8,350 nt of DNA from JAJRXR01 sp044439985 (GTDB lineage Bacteria; Planctomycetota; Phycisphaerae; Phycisphaerales; UBA1924): the NCBI GenBank assembly GCA_044439985.1, contig JBITAG010000040.1, positions 1 to 8,350 of the forward strand, in the 5' to 3' direction. The notes below the pieces were generated by a model that made no database searches, was not told the DNA's origin, and saw nothing but the letters and a program-made list of their open reading frames with translations. Below are positions 5,725 to 8,350 of the stretch, one piece after another (position 1 is the stretch's first letter; the number at the start of each line of letters is the position of its first letter). The translations under genes were made by a program, and so were the position numbers.

Positions 5725-6735
5725 ATGACGACCCAGCATGAACAGGCCCCCCGACCGCGGCGCGCCGCCCCCGAGCCGCAGCCCGAGGGCGTTCCCCAAC
5801 TCATTGACGTCGAGCAGCACCTGATCTCGCCGACCGAGCCGGCCGTCGGGCGGGTGGTGAGCACGCGCCTGTGCACCGCGAGCCGCAAGGCCGCCGGGTT
5901 CGTCCGGCACGTCGAGATCGACGTCTCGGGGACCCCCCTGGCCGGACGCTTCCGGGCCGGGCAGTCCTTCGGGGTGGTCCCACCGGGGCTGGACGCGCGC
6001 GGCAGGGCGCACAAGCTCCGACTCTACTCCATCGCCAGCCCCACCCGGGGTGAGGACGGCCAAGGGAACGTCCTCGCGACAACGGTCAAGCGAACCATCG
6101 ACGAGCACTGGGAAGACCACACCCTCTTTCTGGGCGTCGCGAGCAACTACCTCTGCGATCTGAAGCCGGGCGATGAGGTCCGGATCACCGGGCCGGCGGG
6201 CAAGCGGTTCGTCCTGCCCCAAGACCAGTCCGCCCACGACTACGTCTTCTTCGCCACCGGGACCGGGATCGCCCCCTTCCGCGCCTTCCTGCACGAACTG
6301 CTCGGCGGCGAAGGGGGGGCGTGCGCCTCGAGCGTGACCCTGGTCATGGGGGCGCCCTACGCCACCGACCTGCTCTACCACGACGAGCTGACCGCCCTTG
6401 CCCAGACCCACCCCAACTTCACCTACCTGACGGCGATCTCTCGCGAGCGCCAGGAGGACGTGGACCGCAAGCTCTACGTCCAGGGACGTCTCGAGACGCA
6501 CCACGAACACTTCCAGACGATCCTCGGCTCCACCCGGGGGTTGGTGTACATCTGCGGGATCGCGGGGATGGAGCTGGGCGTCTTCCAGGGCCTGGCCTCC
6601 CTCCTGAGCCCCGAGGCCCTCGGGCAGTACCTGGCCGGCGAGGCGGAGCTGATCGCGCACCCGGAGACCTGGGAGCGGAAGATGATCCCTCGGAAGCTCC
6701 GCCCCACGAAGCGGGTGATGCTTGAGGTGTACTGA
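5725..6735 (+). CDS. Ferredoxin-NADP(+) reductase, plant/cyanobacterial type
   Basis: A 336-residue FAD enzyme that exchanges electrons between ferredoxin (or flavodoxin) and NADP(H) in the cytoplasm. After a Pro/Arg-rich N-terminal extension of about 40 residues comes the FAD-binding barrel with RLYSIAS (99-105), TTVKR (119-123) and GVASNYLCDLKPGDEVRITG (137-156). The NADP domain has ATGTGIAPFRAF (177-188), SRER (239-242) with KLYVQ (249-253), a pattern typical of NADP 2'-phosphate binding, and YICG (275-278). It ends EVY, like plastid FNRs, whose terminal Tyr stacks on the flavin and whose Glu and Cys (here E334 and C277) serve in catalysis. The plant Cys in GVCSNFL is Ala139 here. In a non-photosynthetic host it would probably supply reduced ferredoxin or recycle NADPH; no ferredoxin gene is in the window. 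ATG 5725 is chosen, although an adjacent in-frame TTG (5722) exists. No Shine-Dalgarno sequence is present. Confidence 0.93.
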   Translation: MTTQHEQAPRPRRAAPEPQPEGVPQLIDVEQHLISPTEPAVGRVVSTRLCTASRKAAGFVRHVEIDVSGTPLAGRFRAGQSFGVVPPGLDARGRAHKLRLYSIASPTRGEDGQGNVLATTVKRTIDEHWEDHTLFLGVASNYLCDLKPGDEVRITGPAGKRFVLPQDQSAHDYVFFATGTGIAPFRAFLHELLGGEGGACASSVTLVMGAPYATDLLYHDELTALAQTHPNFTYLTAISRERQEDVDRKLYVQGRLETHHEHFQTILGSTRGLVYICGIAGMELGVFQGLASLLSPEALGQYLAGEAELIAHPETWERKMIPRKLRPTKRVMLEVY

Positions 6736-6761
6736 CCCCCGGACGCCCCGGGCCGGGTGGT

Positions 6762-6790
6762 TTGACCCCTCGGCGGGCGCCCGCTAGCTT
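6762..6790 (+). promoter_or_regulatory. Sigma-70-like promoter of the HEAT-like protein gene
   Basis: TTGACC (6762-6767) matches the -35 consensus at 5 of 6 positions. It is followed by a 17-base spacer and the TANNNT-type hexamer TAGCTT (6785-6790). This is the best two-part promoter in the window. Transcription would begin near 6797, giving a leader of about 47 bases, which contains a small GGGC-GACA-GCCC hairpin (6801-6812). Confidence 0.55.
6773..6784. promoter_or_regulatory. 12-bp palindrome in the promoter spacer, possible operator
   Basis: GCGGGCGCCCGC is a perfect 12-bp palindrome that fills the 3' part of the spacer between the -35 and -10 boxes and directly abuts the -10 hexamer. 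A dimeric regulator bound here would block or remodel RNA polymerase. GC-rich palindromes can also arise by chance in such DNA. Confidence 0.3.
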
Positions 6791-6843
6791 TCCGACCCCC
6801 GGGCGACAGCCCCTTTCGGTCTGAGGACAAAGGATCCGACGCG

Positions 6844-7959
6844 ATGAATCGAGCCCGAATCAACGCCGTTCTGCGTGCCTCCGCGGGCGCTCTCGTGCTC
6901 GGGCTCTCGTGCCTGGGAGCGCAGGCGCAGACCTCCACGATCGACCCGGGCATTGTCAGCTCCGACTCGATCGGGACAAGCGAGCGCGAGGTCATCGAGC
7001 GTCACGTGAGCGAGTGGACCCCGGGCCTCTCGAGCGGTGACGTGGCCCGGGTCAACGCGAGCCGCCAGCGCCTCAGCCGCCCGCTGGAGAGCGCCACCAT
7101 CGGCATCACCTTCCGCGAGGCGTACTCCGACGCCCTGGTCCCCGAACTCCGCACCCTTCTCGCGGGCGAGGACGTGGGCGCCCGGCTGGCGGCCCTGCGT
7201 CTGGCGGGCGAGCTGGCGACCGAGGCGAGCGCGGCCCTCCTGCTCGATCACCTCGACGACGCCGACGAGGCCGTCCGCTACTTCGCCATCGGACGCATGG
7301 CCTCCGCCTTCGAGCAGACGAGCGAACACCCCGCGGCCCTCTCTCCCGAGACGACGCTGGACATGGTCCGCGCCCTGGGTGACAAGATCGGGGCGACCTC
7401 TCCTCTGGAGGGTGACGCCGCGGTCCGGGCGTTGGGCCGGGCGATGCGGATTGACCGGGACGGGTACGAGGGCGCCCGGAACGAGGCCGCCCGCCTGCTC
7501 GGAGCGCGGGCCAGCGCTCGCATCCGGGCGATCTCGACCGATCCGATCGACGAGTCCGAACTGATCCTCGCCCTCAACGCGTGCGCGGCGGGTCGTTCGG
7601 CGGTTACCTCCACCGGCTGGCAGCCCGACCGCGACGCGACCCGTGAGCTGGTCGGGCTGGGCGGGGATGTCCTCGCGCTCGTCTTCAACCGGTTCGTGAA
7701 CCAGAAGCTGCCCCCGCAGGGCGAGCGGGCCGTGGACGTGCAGACCACCCGGGCGGCGGAGAACCTGATCCTGTTCGCCCGCCGGCACGACGCCTCGCTC
7801 CGGGGCTCCGCCGACACGATCAACGCGTCGCGCCTCGGCGATCTGCTCGAGAGCGGGGACGACCGCACCTTCCGCACCCGGGCCCTGGAGCTGCTCGGGC
7901 GGGACGGCGAGCTGATCCGCACGTTCAACTTCGAGCCCGGACGCTTCATCGACCGCTGA
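6844..7959 (+). CDS. Secreted helical (HEAT-like) protein, unknown function
   Basis: A 371-residue protein with a clear Sec signal peptide: basic MNRAR, hydrophobic core AGALVLGLSCLG, and an AQA|Q site after residue 28. The mature part is mostly helical. Residues about 98-160 (LVPELRTLLAGEDVGARLAALRLAGELATE, then SAALLLDHLDDADEAVRYFAIGRMAS) look like two HEAT-type repeats, with the family's D.d..VR..A pattern at DADEAVRYFAIGRM. Further helices follow to the C-terminus. No catalytic motif is visible, so a protein-binding role outside the cytoplasmic membrane is the best guess. I do not recognise a named family. Cys23 is preceded by GLS, a poor lipobox, so lipidation is unlikely. The ATG at 6844 has AAAGGA (6829-6834) with a 9-base spacing, a good Shine-Dalgarno sequence. 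It lies 108 bases after the reductase gene with its own promoter, so it is probably a separate unit. Confidence 0.8.
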   Translation: MNRARINAVLRASAGALVLGLSCLGAQAQTSTIDPGIVSSDSIGTSEREVIERHVSEWTPGLSSGDVARVNASRQRLSRPLESATIGITFREAYSDALVPELRTLLAGEDVGARLAALRLAGELATEASAALLLDHLDDADEAVRYFAIGRMASAFEQTSEHPAALSPETTLDMVRALGDKIGATSPLEGDAAVRALGRAMRIDRDGYEGARNEAARLLGARASARIRAISTDPIDESELILALNACAAGRSAVTSTGWQPDRDATRELVGLGGDVLALVFNRFVNQKLPPQGERAVDVQTTRAAENLILFARRHDASLRGSADTINASRLGDLLESGDDRTFRTRALELLGRDGELIRTFNFEPGRFIDR

Positions 7960-7989
7960 GCAGGCCGCGTCGTCGCTCCTCGGGCGCGG

Positions 7990-7995
7990 TACAGT
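7990..7995 (+). promoter_or_regulatory. -10-like element 6 bases before the solute-binding protein gene
   Basis: TACAGT matches the -10 consensus at 4 of 6 positions and is followed by exactly 6 bases (GCGCCC) before the ATG at 8002. No Shine-Dalgarno sequence and no convincing -35 are seen. This is the same leaderless geometry as at 2779-2791 and 5713-5725. Confidence 0.4.
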
Positions 7996-8001
7996 GCGCC
8001 C

Positions 8002-8350
8002 ATGCTCAAGCTCCTTGTGCCCCTGGTCCTGATCTGCGGGCTGGTCGTCGGCGCCGTGCTCACGGACGGCGCGTCCAGGCCCGCCGACTTCACCTACATC
8101 AACGGCTCGGGGACCATCAACACCCTGGACCTCCAGCGGATGAGCTGGCAGCCCGATCTGCGCGCCGCCCGGATGTTCTTCGAGGGGCTCACGGCCAACG
8201 ACGTCTTCACCTGGGGGTACGACGTCGTTCCGGGCGTCGCCGAACGCTGGGAGATCTCCGAGGACGGACGCACGTACACCTTCCACCTGCGGGAGGACGC
8301 GCGGTGGTCCAACGGCGAGCCGGTGGTCGCCGGGGATTTCGTCTTCTCCT
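8002..8350 (+). CDS. Oligopeptide-type ABC transporter solute-binding protein (SBP_bac_5), 3'-truncated
   Basis: The first 116 residues of a family 5 extracellular solute-binding protein, the class that captures oligopeptides or similar solutes and delivers them to an ABC permease. The N-terminus MLKLLVPLVLICGLVVGAVL is a signal anchor or signal peptide; Cys12 sits in VLIC, a poor lipobox. Then come ADFTYINGSGTINTLDLQ, corresponding to the family's start of the mature domain, and FFEGLTANDVFTWGYDVVPG, matching the EGL...D....PG motif. The stretch AERWEISEDGRTYTFHLR followed by DARWSNGEPVVAGDFVFS is the highly conserved family block. About three quarters or more of the protein lies beyond the window. 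Permease genes are not visible and may follow. The ATG at 8002 has no Shine-Dalgarno sequence. Confidence 0.9.
   Translation, partial: MLKLLVPLVLICGLVVGAVLTDGASRPADFTYINGSGTINTLDLQRMSWQPDLRAARMFFEGLTANDVFTWGYDVVPGVAERWEISEDGRTYTFHLREDARWSNGEPVVAGDFVFS

Noticed and set aside
5197..6660. 487-codon - strand open frame
   Set aside because: Antisense to the lipoprotein gene and the FNR gene, whose motifs are unambiguous on the + strand.
6736..6761. Possible terminator after the FNR gene
   Set aside because: CCCGG-ACGCC-CCGGG gives only a 5-bp stem followed by GG-rich sequence and three T residues, too weak to annotate.
6844..6912. Lipoprotein signal in the HEAT-like protein (Cys23)
   Set aside because: The residues before Cys23 are GLS, lacking the usual Leu at -3, while AQA|Q six residues on is a good signal peptidase I site.
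2518..7975. TCGTCG as a shared -35 element
   Set aside because: It occurs upstream of the tRNA, the - strand operon and the gene at 8002, but at spacings of 16, 17 and 14 bases. CGACGA/TCGTCG is also common in this GC-rich, Asp-rich coding DNA.
6784..8286. 500-codon - strand open frame
   Set aside because: Antisense to the signal-peptide-bearing HEAT-like protein and the SBP_bac_5 gene, with no motif or ribosome-binding site of its own.
1..8350. CRISPR array, insertion sequence, rRNA or integrated element at the tRNA
   Set aside because: No regularly spaced repeats, transposase or integrase motifs, rRNA segments or duplicated tRNA 3' end were seen.

Overview
The window is very GC-rich, densely coding bacterial chromosome. 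Codon third positions are so G/C-rich that long open frames appear antisense to the real genes. No sequence search was possible. The gene set suggests a planctomycete of the Phycisphaerae type: a membrane-anchored cytochrome with a planctomycete-style N-terminal domain, an SBP_bac_5 protein carrying a TLDLQRMSW segment, and several secreted proteins of no known family. This assignment is inference. Bases 1-12 equal the 3' end of the common Illumina adapter, so the window probably begins at the end of a short-read contig.

Layout. (1) 13-477, + strand: the 3' part of a DUF421 (YetF/YcaP-like) membrane protein. (2) 485-2428, - strand: a probable two-gene operon of a 143-residue unknown protein followed by a GT-B, GT4-type glycosyltransferase. 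It converges on the DUF421 gene with 7 bases between the stop codons. (3) 2429-2790: a divergent intergenic region holding a 9-bp-phased repeat, a tRNA-Leu(GAG) gene with a good -10 box and a leader hairpin, and a strong stem-loop terminator. (4) 2791-4089, + strand: a membrane-anchored protein with a small N-terminal domain, a TPR-like segment and a C-terminal CX4CH haem-type motif. (5) 4262-5692, + strand: a coiled-coil lipoprotein with an acidic tail. (6) 5725-6735, + strand: a plant/cyanobacterial-type ferredoxin-NADP(+) reductase ending in EVY. (7) 6844-7959, + strand: a secreted helical, HEAT-like protein of unknown function. (8) 8002-8350, + strand: the 5' end of an oligopeptide-type ABC transporter solute-binding protein, cut by the window end.

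The genes do not form one obvious pathway. The cytochrome-like protein and the reductase both point to electron transfer, but nothing in the sequence links them. The lipoprotein, the HEAT-like protein and the solute-binding protein are all cell-envelope or exported products.

No clearly new multi-gene system is visible. The most unusual signal is in the gene starts. Three genes (2791, 5725, 8002) have a -10-like hexamer exactly 6 bases before the ATG and no Shine-Dalgarno sequence, which predicts leaderless mRNAs. Others (2428 on the - strand, 4262, 6844) have a -10-like TAGNNT hexamer, a leader of about 47-65 bases and a Shine-Dalgarno sequence. Other points of note are the CX4CH motif and the tRNA leader hairpin. 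No stretch longer than 300 bases lacks a gene, and I see no CRISPR array, insertion sequence or rRNA.
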